This document shows positions 21,701 to 27,070 of a stretch of DNA of 27,496 nucleotides, piece by piece. The position numbers and the translations under genes are program-made. Source of the stretch: Ophiothrix spiculata (taxonomy: Eukaryota; Echinodermata; Ophiuroidea; Amphilepidida; Ophiotrichidae); the NCBI GenBank assembly GCA_000969725.1, contig JXSR01S073163.1; one strand, given 5' to 3'. Positions within the stretch are counted from its first letter, which is position 1, and each line of letters starts with the position of its first letter. The notes beneath the pieces are model-generated. The model made no database searches. It had not been told where the DNA came from and saw nothing but the letters and a program-made list of their open reading frames with translations.

Positions 21701-23845
21701 AAGAATATTTTGGTTCAGATAGGATCATTTTATCATTCTTAAGATTGTGCAACTATTGAAAAAAAATGATCCCTAAACATAACGTTTTTGTGCTATTTGT
21801 GACCATCAAAAGAATGGACTAGCAATAGGTTTAAGTATGCTTGCCTGATAAGCTTTGCATATTATATGCACTGACTTTGTTTAGTTTAGTTTAATCTTTC
21901 TTTATTCTGGATAAAAACTCTTTCAATACATAAGTACTGGTCTCCCAAGAGGTCCAGAAAATATTTAAACAAATTATATACATGTGTTCAATGTGAACAA
22001 TAATTATGATATGAAGAATGTTATAAAATATGCACAACAATTTTACCTGAATATACAAGGAAAAATAATAAAGAAAAATTACATATATGTATTTAAAGCA
22101 CTTTTAAAGTCATTCAAACTCATGTTCAAGAAGTTTGTGCGAATATCAACAGGAAGACCATTCCATAGGGAAGCAGCCCTATACTTAAAAGCCCTTTTTC
22201 CAGCAGAGTTGTACCATGGAGGCACAATAAGGATGTTACCATGCTGACTTCTTGTATTTTGGATATACAATAGAAGTTTACATATTTAACCACTGTATCA
22301 AAGCAATTTTGAATGCATTTATTAATGACATAACTATCTATAGGCCTATATATAAGTCTGCTGTCAAAACTTGTTTTATTCTGAGTTCACAGTGGAGGCG
22401 GAACTTGTAGGCTGATTTAATAGCGCTTGTTTCGGTGCTAAAGCATCAAAAATGTAAAGTGCGTTATCTCATCTTTTTCATGTTTTGAAAATTTGCCGCA
22501 AGCATGACAAGCAAATATATCAAATTGCTTGTCGTTTTGTAAACTAGAAGTCTTGAACAGCTTAGATTGAATTCAACATCAGTGGGTCAAATATGCAAAC
22601 TAGTCATTAAGGCAGTATTGATTGCAAAAAAGTAGCCATCTACTGTAGCTACAATAACAAAGTGATAGCTACTTTGAAGATATAGCAACACTCCATTTGG
22701 ATGCAAAACATTTGTAAAAGAGCGCGACTACATCAAGAGATACAAATTATGAATGCTGAATGTTCTATTAGAGGGTTGGTAGTTATCTAATGTTCTAGTG
22801 GCATGCATTTAGAGCATTATTCAAACTTGAATATATCAAAAAGCAAGACAAGTAGGGTTCAAGCAAAAGGGGACCTGTAGAAACATAGTTCACAATTTGT
22901 AGGATCTTTATAATCTTTTTAATCCATATAATGATGTTGTAGTTCAAAATTCATATGATCCTCAATATTGATCCCATATAATGATGACATATAGTTCATT
23001 ATTTCTATGATTGTGTAATTAGGTAACAGCTAAGAGAGCTCTTTAAAGCATGACATGCAAGTTATGTTTGTTATTTGCAGTTTCATTGGAGTCTTACTTT
23101 TATGCCAACTTTTGTCCATATAGATAAAATAATTTTGATCAATAGCTTTTTGAAAAACAGCAGAAACTTTTGGGGTTAAAAGCTGGCATGCGTGCAATAG
23201 CGGTTAAAAATAGGTTGCAAGCAAGTTGTTAAATGAAGCATCTCAAACCTAAATCCCCTTTTCATTCCATTTTGGTCCAGGGTAAGATGCATATAATCCA
23301 TACCAAATGGTTTTGAACTACCTGAATCCATTGATGCTTAACCTCACAAACTCCTTCTGACACAGATGTCAAGTGGGTACGTGCATTCTCTTCAATGCAA
23401 GGGATAACAAACTTGTGGTGAGGAGGTGTTACCATCACCTCACCATATAAATGACAGAAATGAGGTCTGGCACAATTTCTATGAAAATGACATGGGCCCT
23501 GTCTATAAACTAAGCAAATACAGGCTGTTCCTCTTTTTTTACTACCTCCTATCTAGGCATAACCAACTATACACCATGCAACAAAGACCTTTTTCACATT
23601 GCAAAACGATCCGATACATGACAAAACATGGCCACATCAATCAATAACTTACTACTTGAAACCCCAAATAAATCGGTATTAGTTGTGGTATAATTAGTTG
23701 CAGGGGTGGACGATGATGTCATAAATGGATTATTACTAGGTTGTGATGCTGGCGGCAGCGGTGCAGCACTCTGGGTAGTCTCCGCCACAGCCACTGGCTG
23801 TGCTTGTTGCTGCTGGGCAGCTACAGCTTCTTTAAGTCTCTGCTC
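637..23845 (-). CDS. PICALM: PICALM/AP180-type clathrin assembly protein, C-terminal part, eight exons (both ends missing)
   Basis: Joined on the minus strand as 23845-23653, 20381-20250, 19317-19201, 14381-13596, 12722-12627, 9128-9063, 4512-4344 and 763-637, the exons give 562 in-frame codons. Every junction has GT/AG borders, and the split codons join correctly at phases 1,1,1,1,1,1,2. Family assignment rests on three conserved blocks recalled from vertebrate PICALM: EQRLKE followed by a Gln run at the start, PDLDSHLSQLASNLNVG near residue 500 (compare DDLDSSLANLVGNLGIG), and TGGANW near residue 540 (compare TGGSNW). Family members bind PtdIns(4,5)P2 through an N-terminal ANTH domain, not in this window, and recruit clathrin, AP-2 and SNARE cargo through a disordered tail during endocytosis. 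This window encodes that tail: Ala/Pro/Ser/Gln-rich, with NPF motifs (EH-domain ligands) and DLF. I cannot tell whether this is a single pre-duplication invertebrate orthologue or one of two paralogues. Confidence 0.9.
1009..1075. repeat. Short inverted repeat, decayed foldback element
   Basis: Two arms of about 21 nt, TTTTCGCAGTACATTTATTT and the complement of AAAATAAATGTAGCGTGAAA, flank a loop of about 24 nt. Composition and motif (CGC next to A/T runs) resemble the element at 20475-20681. No duplication was found. Confidence 0.5.
2340..2400. repeat. Two-copy direct repeat of about 32 bp
   Basis: ATCATCCTCAAGGG followed by a GGGGAAGACTTAA-like end occurs twice in tandem (about 2341-2372 and 2373-2400), differing at a few bases. 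It sits in a short GC-richer patch with no convincing exon structure. Confidence 0.7.
2671..2938. mobile_element. 268-bp MITE with CAATGG duplication and telomere-like interior
   Basis: Imperfect inverted arms of about 60 bp (CAACGCAAGAAGAAGAATCC on the left; CAACGAGAAGAGTCCCTG reversed on the right) converge on CCCTGTTTTT and TCGAC. CAATGG is duplicated exactly at both borders (2665-2670 and 2939-2944). The centre (about 2780-2870) is built of GGTTAG and GGTTTAGGGTTAG-like words. There is no open frame of note. Confidence 0.78.
3091..3283. mobile_element. 193-bp MITE with long imperfect inverted ends
   Basis: Left end GGGCTAGAATTTGTGGG and reversed right end GGGATAGAATTTCATAGTGG match. Further in, AAGAGTCCGGTTAGATTCT pairs with GAGTGTCCAGTTAGATTCT. 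No clean target duplication was seen. Confidence 0.6.
3799..3867 (-). CDS. Candidate additional PICALM cassette exon (69 nt) or alternative C-terminal end
   Basis: A GC-rich island inside the intron between exons G and H. Read on the minus strand from GGAAAG|G to AA|GTAAGA it is 69 nt, phase 2 to phase 2, and open. It joins in frame to exon G (AG+G) and exon H (AA+G). The peptide is AGPGPQAGPPSSEFELLGTH followed by RL. The donor is strong. The acceptor is weak, although a pyrimidine-rich run lies 25-45 nt upstream. If the donor is not used, the frame meets TAA directly after Lys, giving an alternative short C-terminus. No homology is recognised. The plus strand of the same interval is also open, so chance cannot be excluded. 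Confidence 0.42.
4076..4212. mobile_element. Small foldback element ending in CGGACACAAA
   Basis: CGGACACAAA on the left and TTTGTGTCCG on the right form inverted ends. Inside, ACACAAGTTCATAAC and GTCACAACTTGTGCA pair roughly. It lies 130 bp downstream, in gene sense, of exon G. The family is not recognised. Confidence 0.5.
4344..4512 (-). CDS. PICALM: PICALM exon G: Gln-rich stretch plus conserved DLDSHLSQLASNLNVG
   Basis: 169 nt, entering in phase 1 after TTGTTTTCAG and leaving in phase 2 at CAGAG|GTGAGT. It encodes fragment residues 464-519. A Gln-rich stretch (NQQQQFQQQQMQQ) precedes APDLDSHLSQLASNLNVG, the clearest match to PICALM in the window (DDLDSSLANLVGNLGIG). In the family this is a short amphipathic block with clathrin-box-like character. 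The phase-2 exit pairs both with exon H (AG+G, Arg) and with the candidate cassette at 3799-3867. Confidence 0.92.
4813..4920 (-). mobile_element. 3' end of a 5'-truncated non-LTR retrotransposon with (GAAAT)n tail
   Basis: Read on the minus strand, a UTR-like stretch with AATAAACATG is followed by four GAAAT units (plus strand ATTTC, 4813-4836). A short tandem tail after a polyadenylation-like signal is typical of CR1/L2-like elements. No reverse-transcriptase coding is visible, so the upstream border is uncertain. Confidence 0.5.
5892..6360. mobile_element. 469-bp MITE with palindromic GGATACGTATCC subrepeats
   Basis: Left end TCAGTTTGGCGGAACTCACA and reversed right end TCAGTTCGGCGGAACTCACA match for about 48 bp, through AATTCGGATACGTATCCGAA. 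Words such as GATACGTATCCGAATTTGGA and its inverse recur in both arms, so each arm is itself partly palindromic. Open frames inside are by-products of the repeat. No clear target duplication was found. Confidence 0.82.
7399..7603. mobile_element. 205-bp MITE with TTGATCAACAC ends and CpG-rich core
   Basis: Left TTGATCAACACTAAATAGGC and reversed right TTGATCAACACCAAATAGGC are near-identical. The match continues weakly through GG and CTTCA-type words. The core (about 7440-7560) is unusually rich in CG dinucleotides (ACGCGCGTCG, GATGCGCGAG) for this AT-rich intron. Confidence 0.78.
7848..8101. mobile_element. 254-bp MITE flanked by TTAA, ends AGGAGCATGGTCCAA
   Basis: AGGAGCATGGTCCAA on the left and the reverse of TTGGACCAAGCTCCT on the right form terminal inverted repeats. 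TTAA lies directly outside both ends (7844-7847 and 8102-8105), the duplication expected of piggyBac-type insertion. There is no coding capacity. Confidence 0.75.
8237..8490. mobile_element. 254-bp MITE, TTCA/TTAA flanks, ends AAGGTGCAATTCATGAT
   Basis: The left terminus AAGGTGCAATTCATGAT matches the reversed right terminus AGGGGCAGTTCATGAT. The right flank is TTAA, and the left is TTCA, one change from it. It has the same length and flank type as the element 135 bp to its left but a different interior, so it appears to be a different subfamily. Confidence 0.65.
9063..9128 (-). CDS. PICALM: PICALM exon F: short NFDHAFG exon
   Basis: 66 nt, phase 1 to phase 1, encoding fragment residues 442-463. 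The acceptor is CATTTCACAG|GC and the donor AAG|GTAAGT, close to consensus. The peptide GANFDHAFGGAQ aligns with NVDFESVFGNKS of vertebrate PICALM, the conserved segment just upstream of the DDLDSSLANL block. This short exon links the variable middle to the conserved C-terminal blocks. Confidence 0.87.
9317..9650 (+). mobile_element. tRNA-derived SINE
   Basis: The head is tRNA-like, with A box TAGCGCAGCGG (9329-9339) and B box GGTTTGATTCC (9377-9387). The T-arm is perfect: CCGGG, loop TTTGATT, CCCGG (9374-9390). A non-tRNA body follows with CTTCTCTGGGTACTTCGGTC (about 9440-9460), reminiscent of conserved central blocks in other invertebrate repeats. The 3' border is uncertain, perhaps near the TTCTTTCTTTC run at about 9575. 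It lies antisense to PICALM, and open frames across it are artefacts. Confidence 0.75.
10231..10482 (-). mobile_element. TTAA/CCCTAACAC element, copy C (inverted, diverged, with tRNA-like segment)
   Basis: 252 bp. The right end AGTTAGGG|TTAA (10483-10486) and the left end ATAA|CCCGAACAT (10227-10230 outside) match the termini of the copy at 11528-11790. The interior aligns in inverse order: TTTAAAAACTAT, a tRNA-like block with the degenerate B box GGTTTGAATCT (10402-10412), GGTGGCTTGCC, then GTCTGTGACATATTTGGAC reversed. It is older than the other copies. Confidence 0.72.
11380..11496 (+). mobile_element. TTAA/CCCTAACAC element, copy A (internally deleted)
   Basis: 117 bp from CCCTAACAC to GTGTTAGGG, flanked by TTAA (11376-11379) and TTAG (11497-11500). 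It shares CCTCAGAAATTTACATG, GGTTTCCCCCCGGAATC and GGGATTTTGTGAGG with copy B. The sequence jumps from GGAATC straight to ATTTTCTTGA, removing the whole tRNA-like block. Confidence 0.8.
11528..11790 (+). mobile_element. TTAA/CCCTAACAC element, copy B (complete, piggyBac-like MITE)
   Basis: 263 bp with termini CCCTAACAC and GTGTTAGGG, flanked on both sides by TTAA (11524-11527 and 11791-11794). TTAA duplications and CCC..GGG ends are typical of piggyBac transposons. Between the ends is a tRNA-like block read on the minus strand. Together with copy A it interrupts a tandem-repeat monomer. Confidence 0.82.
11600..11668 (-). other. tRNA-like segment with pol III boxes inside copy B
   Basis: On the minus strand the sequence runs ACCCGATGGCTTGCCTCAGT, then GGATCGGGAAGCGAGAGG, then the exact B box GGTTCGATTCC (11608-11618). 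GCCTCAGTGAATG resembles a D-arm/A-box with one inserted base. The T-stem is slipped by one base and no acceptor stem closes, so it is tRNA-derived and not a functional tRNA gene. Confidence 0.55.
11791..12330. repeat. Degenerate tandem repeat, four full units of 105-130 bp plus a partial
   Basis: The word TTAACCTTTGAAATCGGACA recurs at 11791, 11896, 12008, 12138 and 12259. Each is followed by AAGTTGAAAATTTGACC, a GGTCAGACGAC-type stretch, GGGTCACCATTGACACTTTT and CTGGTCCAAGAC. Unit length varies by small indels. The beginning of one further monomer (AATTTGACACC) lies at 11366-11375, left of the transposon pair. Minus-strand open frames across it (for example 11847-12122) only reflect the repeat. 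Confidence 0.9.
12052..12065 (-). promoter_or_regulatory. DR1-type nuclear-receptor half-site pair in the tandem repeat
   Basis: The minus strand reads GGGGTCAAAGGTCA, two AGGTCA-like half sites spaced by one base, the recognition pattern of HNF4, COUP-TF and RXR heterodimers. A second, weaker pair (GAGGTCAAAGGTAA) lies at about 12318-12331. The match is by sequence only, and binding in an old repeat is unproven. Confidence 0.35.
12627..12722 (-). CDS. PICALM: PICALM exon E: Gly/Gln/Pro/Met segment
   Basis: 96 nt, phase 1 to phase 1, encoding fragment residues 410-441 (GVGQGLGPSDAMFQPQTQQS then GMPPMSPPLSA). The acceptor is GCTTTGACAG|GA and the donor TCTGCAG|GTACAT, both good. The first codon is completed as AGA (Arg) by the last base of exon D. 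The segment is low-complexity and has no recognisable motif. The exon is symmetric and so could be skipped. Confidence 0.82.
12723..13595. other. Intron between exons D and E (0.87 kb)
   Basis: AT-rich. It begins with a short degenerate repeat at about 12796-12890 (CATATGGTTAGCACATGGGT and CACATGGTTAGCACATGGGT). Nothing else was recognised. Confidence 0.6.
12796..12890. repeat. Degenerate minisatellite, about 2.5 units of 33 bp
   Basis: Units are built on CAYATGGTTAGCACATGGGT followed by RGCAAATG. The first, partial unit (CATATGGTTATCACATGCCC) is diverged. It lies in the intron next to exon E. Confidence 0.75.
13596..14381 (-). CDS. PICALM: PICALM exon D: long exon with two NPF motifs and a FxDQSA hexapeptide array
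   Basis: 786 nt, phase 1 to phase 1, encoding fragment residues 148-409. The acceptor is ATATAG|AAC and the donor A|GTACAT. The exon begins QSTNPFDTDAM and has a second NPF in DSNPFPDNG. Fifteen uninterrupted hexads of the form F-x-[DE]-Q-S-A follow, then three imperfect ones (FPEPHG, FPDQSA, FPDTTAG). The rest is Pro/Ser-rich (SPFPSPHPSPF) and then a more ordinary block with FNLFGDE and VQSVFGKIPLSP, ending in a Lys/Gln helix, KLAQQQKAQQK. It is far longer than the other exons in the window. Regularly spaced aromatic and acidic residues suggest a multivalent ligand for AP-2 appendage, EH-domain or clathrin partners. That is inference, since the unit is not an exact DPF, FxDxF or NPF motif. 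Confidence 0.88.
13972..14241 (-). repeat. 15-copy 18-bp coding minisatellite (FxDQSA)
   Basis: Fifteen contiguous 18-bp units inside exon D, each encoding one hexad. In coding order they run FPEQSA twice, FPEQTG, FHEQSA, FVDQSA, FADQSA twice, FTDQSA, FTDHSA, FTDQSA four times, FTDPSA, FQEQSA. The central FTDQSA units are nearly identical in DNA (repeated ACTGATCAGTC). The outer units differ in both codon and residue. This pattern fits recent expansion from the middle of an older array. Every unit keeps the 6-residue period, so the reading frame has been protected. Confidence 0.95.
15892..16283. mobile_element. 392-bp MITE flanked by TA
   Basis: Left CTATACTCTATAAACTTTAA and reversed right CTATACTCTATAAATCTTGA match, and the match continues through AGTATGCAACAA, an inverted repeat of about 33 bp. 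TA lies directly outside each end (15890-15891 and 16284-16285), as for Tc1/mariner-like insertions. Confidence 0.8.
16895..16966. repeat. Long hairpin: two arms of about 32 bp around a 3-nt loop
   Basis: CAGTGGCTCGTGAAATGGTT then CTTCAGCAGGTGAT pairs with ATCACCTGAAGAACTATTTC then AAAAGCCTCTG around the loop GGT. The same arm word appears inverted at about 5411-5440 (AAAGAACCCTTTCAAGAGCC), so this is likely the end of a dispersed element. Confidence 0.7.
16992..17237 (-). mobile_element. 3' UTR and (GAAT)n tail of the same retrotransposon copy
   Basis: After the stop codon the minus strand runs through a UTR ending AATAAAGAATATGAATGAAT, with three GAAT units as the tail (plus strand ATTC, 16992-17004). 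It marks the 3' border of the 5'-truncated insertion. Confidence 0.7.
17238..17731 (-). pseudogene. Non-LTR retrotransposon reverse transcriptase, C-terminal fragment
   Basis: An open minus-strand stretch of about 160 codons runs to TAA at the left edge. It contains the thumb/C-terminal signature of CR1/jockey-like reverse transcriptases: SLVSPYLNYAILIWG, then KVIKLQKWAIRTISKS, TYTLELGVFMFKY and RGPLLWNSL. The catalytic FADD region is absent, because the copy is 5'-truncated at about 17731, where a stop appears in frame. It cannot encode a working enzyme. Confidence 0.85.
17790..17985. mobile_element. Probable decayed MITE
   Basis: ATCACCTTTCAGCTTGATG on the left matches the reverse of the right-hand stretch CATCACTATCAGCTAAAGGG then TGAT, apart from a small insertion. 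The borders are unclear and no duplication was found. Confidence 0.4.
19201..19317 (-). CDS. PICALM: PICALM exon C: Gly/Pro/Ser-rich segment with EPFG
   Basis: 117 nt, phase 1 to phase 1, encoding fragment residues 109-147. It starts at CAG|CATCAAG, an acceptor with a weak pyrimidine tract, and ends at A|GTATTT. The segment reads PMPVPMKGAGEGSVSAPASY and then VDTFEPFGAGGGTPT, a disordered stretch with one EPF motif. The donor and acceptor are the weakest in the gene. The frame match on both sides and the higher GC content against an AT-rich intron background support the exon. It is a good candidate for regulated inclusion. Confidence 0.75.
19318..20249. other. Intron between exons B and C (0.93 kb)
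   Basis: AT-rich. A stretch at about 19620-19700 shares words with repeats near 15430 and 15790 (GCAGGGCCCTATT, GTCCAAGGAATT), so it is probably part of a dispersed repeat. No exon seen. Confidence 0.5.
20250..20381 (-). CDS. PICALM: PICALM exon B: SALDDLMSLTPQ tail segment
   Basis: 132 nt, phase 1 to phase 1, between the acceptor CTTCCACCTCAG and the donor G|GTAGGT. It encodes fragment residues 65-108. The acidic-hydrophobic core ALDDLMSL resembles the LPNDLLDL segment of PICALM. AWGSANG near the end matches the position of STWGDPF. The first codon is completed by the last base of exon A (A+CA, Thr), which supports the junction. The exon is symmetric, so skipping it would keep the frame. 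Confidence 0.85.
20475..20681. mobile_element. 207-bp MITE with CTGTAAAGCA ends and TA flanks
   Basis: Ends CTGTAAAGCATG and (reversed) CTGTAAAGCACTTTAATTTC are flanked by TA on both sides (20473-20474 and 20682-20683). The arms repeat GCATTTTAATTTCGC-type words in both orientations, giving a foldback structure. Confidence 0.8.
20697..21029. mobile_element. 333-bp hAT-like MITE with exact 8-bp duplication ACACATAC
   Basis: Ends CATAGATTTGGAGGGGAAAT and (reversed) CAAAGATTTGGAGGGGAGAT extend to CAGACT, 28 bp with four mismatches. ACACATAC is repeated exactly outside both ends (20689-20696 and 21030-21037). An 8-bp duplication and CA-starting ends are typical of hAT elements. No transposase coding. 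Confidence 0.88.
21876..22270 (-). mobile_element. 5'-truncated CR1/L2-like retrotransposon end with (TAAAC)n tail
   Basis: Minus-strand codons 22270-22079 encode the reverse-transcriptase terminus NTRSQHGNILIVPPWYNSAG, then KRAFKYRAASLWNGLPVDIR and a final LNDFKSALNTYM before the stop. A UTR follows, ending AATAAAGAAAGATTAAACTA with TAAAC units as the tail. Upstream coding is frameshifted (similarity seems to resume in another frame near 22300). The copy is dead. Confidence 0.82.
22883..23015. repeat. Diverged tandem repeat, about 2.3 units of roughly 57 bp
   Basis: CATAGTTCACAATTTGTAGG, TAGTTCAAAATTCATATGAT and TATAGTTCATTATTTCTATG begin successive units. Two units share ATCCATATAATGATG or ATCCCATATAATGATG. 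Confidence 0.65.
23653..23845 (-). CDS. PICALM: PICALM exon A (first in window): EQRLKE segment with NPF and DLF motifs
   Basis: 193 nt, starting in phase 0 after the acceptor CTTCTCCACAG and ending in phase 1 at the strong donor A|GTAAGTT. It encodes fragment residues 1-64 plus one base. It opens with EQRLKEAVAAQQQQAQ, which matches the segment that follows the ANTH domain in PICALM (EQRLKEL). A low-complexity Pro/Ser/Thr stretch follows, with one NPF at about residue 39 and one DLF near residue 59. NPF binds EH domains and DLF-type motifs bind AP-2 appendage or clathrin in this family. The preceding exon must end in phase 0 and should carry the rest of the charged helix. I could not find it in the 3.65 kb to the right. 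Confidence 0.88.
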
Positions 23846-25755
23846 CTGTGGAGAAGATAATAAATAGTGTTATTGTTTTTATTATTCATATGTGTGGAAA
23901 ATGAGAATGTTGATGATCGATTGTTTTGGTATATCCTTTCACATAGAAGAATTTGTTTAATTTTATTTTACTTCTTTGGTGGGGGATGAAAAGAGTCAAA
24001 AGTTAATCTTTCCTCATTCAAACTTGGGATGCTTTTCCAGTCTTGTAGACTAAAAACAAGTTTTAGTGGCTTTATACAAGTAAAACCATTTTTAAAAAGT
24101 TTTTCACCAATTTTGGTTCATGTTTCTTTCAATTTTAATTTCACTCTCACTCTCACATTTTTCTACTTAAACTTTTCCTTTGTCTCAATCTTCTTCTAAA
24201 ATTTTTCTCCTGTCATCTTGTCATTTTCAATTCTTTTTCCAATCGTTTGTTGGTCATTAATTGTTACAAGGACAAAAAACTTGATGCATTGCCAAATCCA
24301 TGCAAACTGTTGTTGAATTACAAGTTTCTTGCAACATTTGTCAACATCTTAACTTCTTGGCAGACTCTGCACAATTACTTTATGCATAATAGTTTATAAA
24401 TAGCATATGTAGCAGTATGATTCTAGCATACACATACATGTATTTTAATGCAATTTTACTGGCTTCAGGCAAGCAGAAGGCACATATCAATGGGCTAAGC
24501 TTATTGATGTTCCAAATCTATGAGGGTCATCAGTAAGTTTGTGGCCTGAGGTAGAAGGAGATGGCTATGCAGTTTTAGTTGATATGTAATGTAGTTCACT
24601 TCAATTGATGAATATTTGGAAAGTTTCATGTAAATATCTGCTTTAGTCTTTACTTTATTGACACTTAAAACCTTGTTAGAGGTTTCCCAAGTTTAGTAAA
24701 TGAGCAATTCAATTCAATCCAAGTTCATTTCCATACAAATTTTTGACACCCTTTCTTCGTTGAATTTGATGGGTATAGCACCTAGGAGAAATATTTTAAG
24801 GTTAATGCATGTCTGATATGTTAAGCACCAAAATGTGATAAAAATTAACCATTGTGAAACCAAGAACTCGCATAACAGACAGCCAGCCAGATACTAAAAA
24901 GACTTTGAAAAAATATGGGTCTGGGCATTTTTTGTTACAAGCATGCACCCATGCTAGATCAAGTCCCTATAGGGTAAGCTTTCACACCAGAGGCGGTGCT
25001 AAAAATAAAAATCATTTTCAAGGTCATTCTTGGGGTAAAAACCCCATTTTGGGGGCAAAAATATGATTTTTCAGTTTTTCATGTATCTTATATCTTTGAA
25101 TGATACTTTATCAGAATACATCAAGTAAAACTTCATTTGATGTATATTTTTGGCAATATTAGCAAAATAAGAAGACAAAAAACAAAGAAAATAATGACTT
25201 TTTTAAATGTAAAATGTTATTTATTTCAAAATTATTGTATTAAAAAATACATTTAAATTATTCAACAATATCTTTACCCCATTAGACTTAATTGGAACCA
25301 TGCTAAACATGTTAAACAGTTTCTTGGATATTGCAATGCTATAAATAGTAATATATTAAGGTCAAGTTCAACTTTAAAGCTGCATTCACTCATGTGAACC
25401 ATTATAGCTGGATTTGCAAAAATACATGAAAATAAGATGATTTTGGTCAATACTTTAATAAAGACGGGGAGTTTAACATTTATGTCCACAGTTAATTGGT
25501 TAATGGTTTCTGTCGTTATAACAAATGACAAAATCTTTCTCCAAATGAGATCACATTCATGTTTCAAATCCAAAATGGCTGCCAACATGGTTCATAAAAA
25601 ATTGCCAAAAAAAAGGTTTTAAAATGCCTAATGATAATGGTTTGAAATGCCCAATACCATACATAATGAAAAGTTGCATTTATTCTAATTAGTCACTGGA
25701 AATTAGCTCTTGGAGGGCTACAAAACAAACACTTTACCCTAGTTTATGTTGTTAA

Positions 25756-26096
25756 AGGTGTAGGTTCCAATCATATTCTCATCCCCCAGGGCTCAACCGG
25801 AAGTAGTATATTTTTTGTTGAAGCCCAAAATTTTTCTGATTATAAATCGAAAATTTCACTTCCAAATTCATTATAGTTTTAGAGATATGGCATAAAATGT
25901 AAACTTAATTGGTATACCTATTTCCTATTTCTTATGTATTTACATAACAGCCTAATCCCAAGAGTTGCATACTTTCTTTTGCCTCTGGAGAGTAAATAAA
26001 AAGCAACCTAAATGTTAAATCTCACAAAATGCTTTTCAGGGGTCAAGATCAATTAGTTAAAACTAAATATACATGTTGAAATAGGAACCTACAACT
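25756..26096. mobile_element. 341-bp MITE flanked by TTAA
   Basis: Ends AGGTGTAGGTTCC and (reversed) AGTTGTAGGTTCC, with TTAA directly outside both (25752-25755 and 26097-26100). The inverted repeat is only 13 bp, so the TTAA pair carries much of the case. Confidence 0.65.
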
Positions 26097-26833
26097 TTAA
26101 CATGTATAAAATCAAAATGGTAGTGATAAAAAGCCCAAAATAACCACAAAAGTATACATTTTTTGATTGAAAATGAGTTAACAGTTCAACATTAAAACAA
26201 CATTTAGATTTTCAAAATAATCAGTAGAATGTGGCTTTAAAGGTTGCAACTGAGAAATTTATGGGCAAATTATGATGTTCATAGGCTTCAACTTCAGAAG
26301 GGTACCCAAACTACTGGTATACGGCTCAAAAAGGCTACAAATACAATGGGGTTGTTTTTTTCAATTTAGAAATTTTTGCGGCCATTCTAACCCACCCAAA
26401 CTTAAGATTGTTTTTAACAGACTCACCATCAGGCAAGTTTAGAACTGTCAAGATCAACCTTGTTATGCCCTGGGAAGGCTGCTCAAAAGAAAAGTTGTAT
26501 TCATGCACATCAGAACACTTTAAACTAGGATCCTAAATTGCATAATTATTGTTGATAGCAAATTGGACCCCTAATAGCGTTAGATGGTAAAAATCGCACC
26601 CCCAAAATGGCACATTGGGGCACACGATGATCTTTTATAACAAATTAGGTACCATATCAAAGAGTTAATACATTTGAAATTGTATGTTAATTTAAATGAA
26701 GCCAATAAATGACATTATAATTCATCCACTGACTTCAAGAAAACCCGAGTTCTAGATCTAGCCCGATCCTTTTTTTCAGGGTAGGTAGTAACTGGCTTTC
26801 TAGATCATTGAACATGGTAGTTATATACCTCTA

Positions 26834-27070
26834 TATGTGATGGCTCACCCCGAAAGGGGGAACTTTGCAGATGATATCAATTTCATCTGTTACAGCATTT
26901 TCTAAGCTTTAAAATGACACCTTGTTGAAATTCATCAAGGCGATCAAATGTTACAACAGAAAATCTGCTGGAAATTCTTATTATTTTCTTTATTTTTCGC
27001 TGCCTATTTTCATCAGTTTCTCGAAAAGTGTTCTGTCGCAAAGTCCCCCTTTTCGGGGTGAGTCATCATA
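26834..27070. mobile_element. 237-bp MITE with GGCTCACCCCGAAAGGGGG arms and TA flanks
   Basis: Left TATGTGATGGCTCACCCCGA and reversed right TATGATGACTCACCCCGAAA align over about 36 bp, through AAAGGGGGAACTTTGC. TA occurs on each side (26832-26833 and 27071-27072). Each arm also holds CCCCGAAAGGGG, a small palindrome. Confidence 0.82.

Larger units (their letters stand above)
20382..23652. other. Intron between exons A and B (3.3 kb)
   Basis: Contains two adjacent MITEs (20475-20681 and 20697-21029), a retrotransposon remnant (21876-22270), and a diverged tandem repeat at 22883-23015. 21040-21870 and 23016-23652 show no gene. A small GGTGAGGAGGTG..CACCTCACC hairpin lies at about 23416-23444. 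Confidence 0.6.

Noticed and set aside
24480-24570. Possible upstream PICALM exon after CTTCTACCTCAG on the minus strand
   Set aside because: The frame soon meets a stop, there is no suitable donor, and there is no similarity to the expected charged helix.
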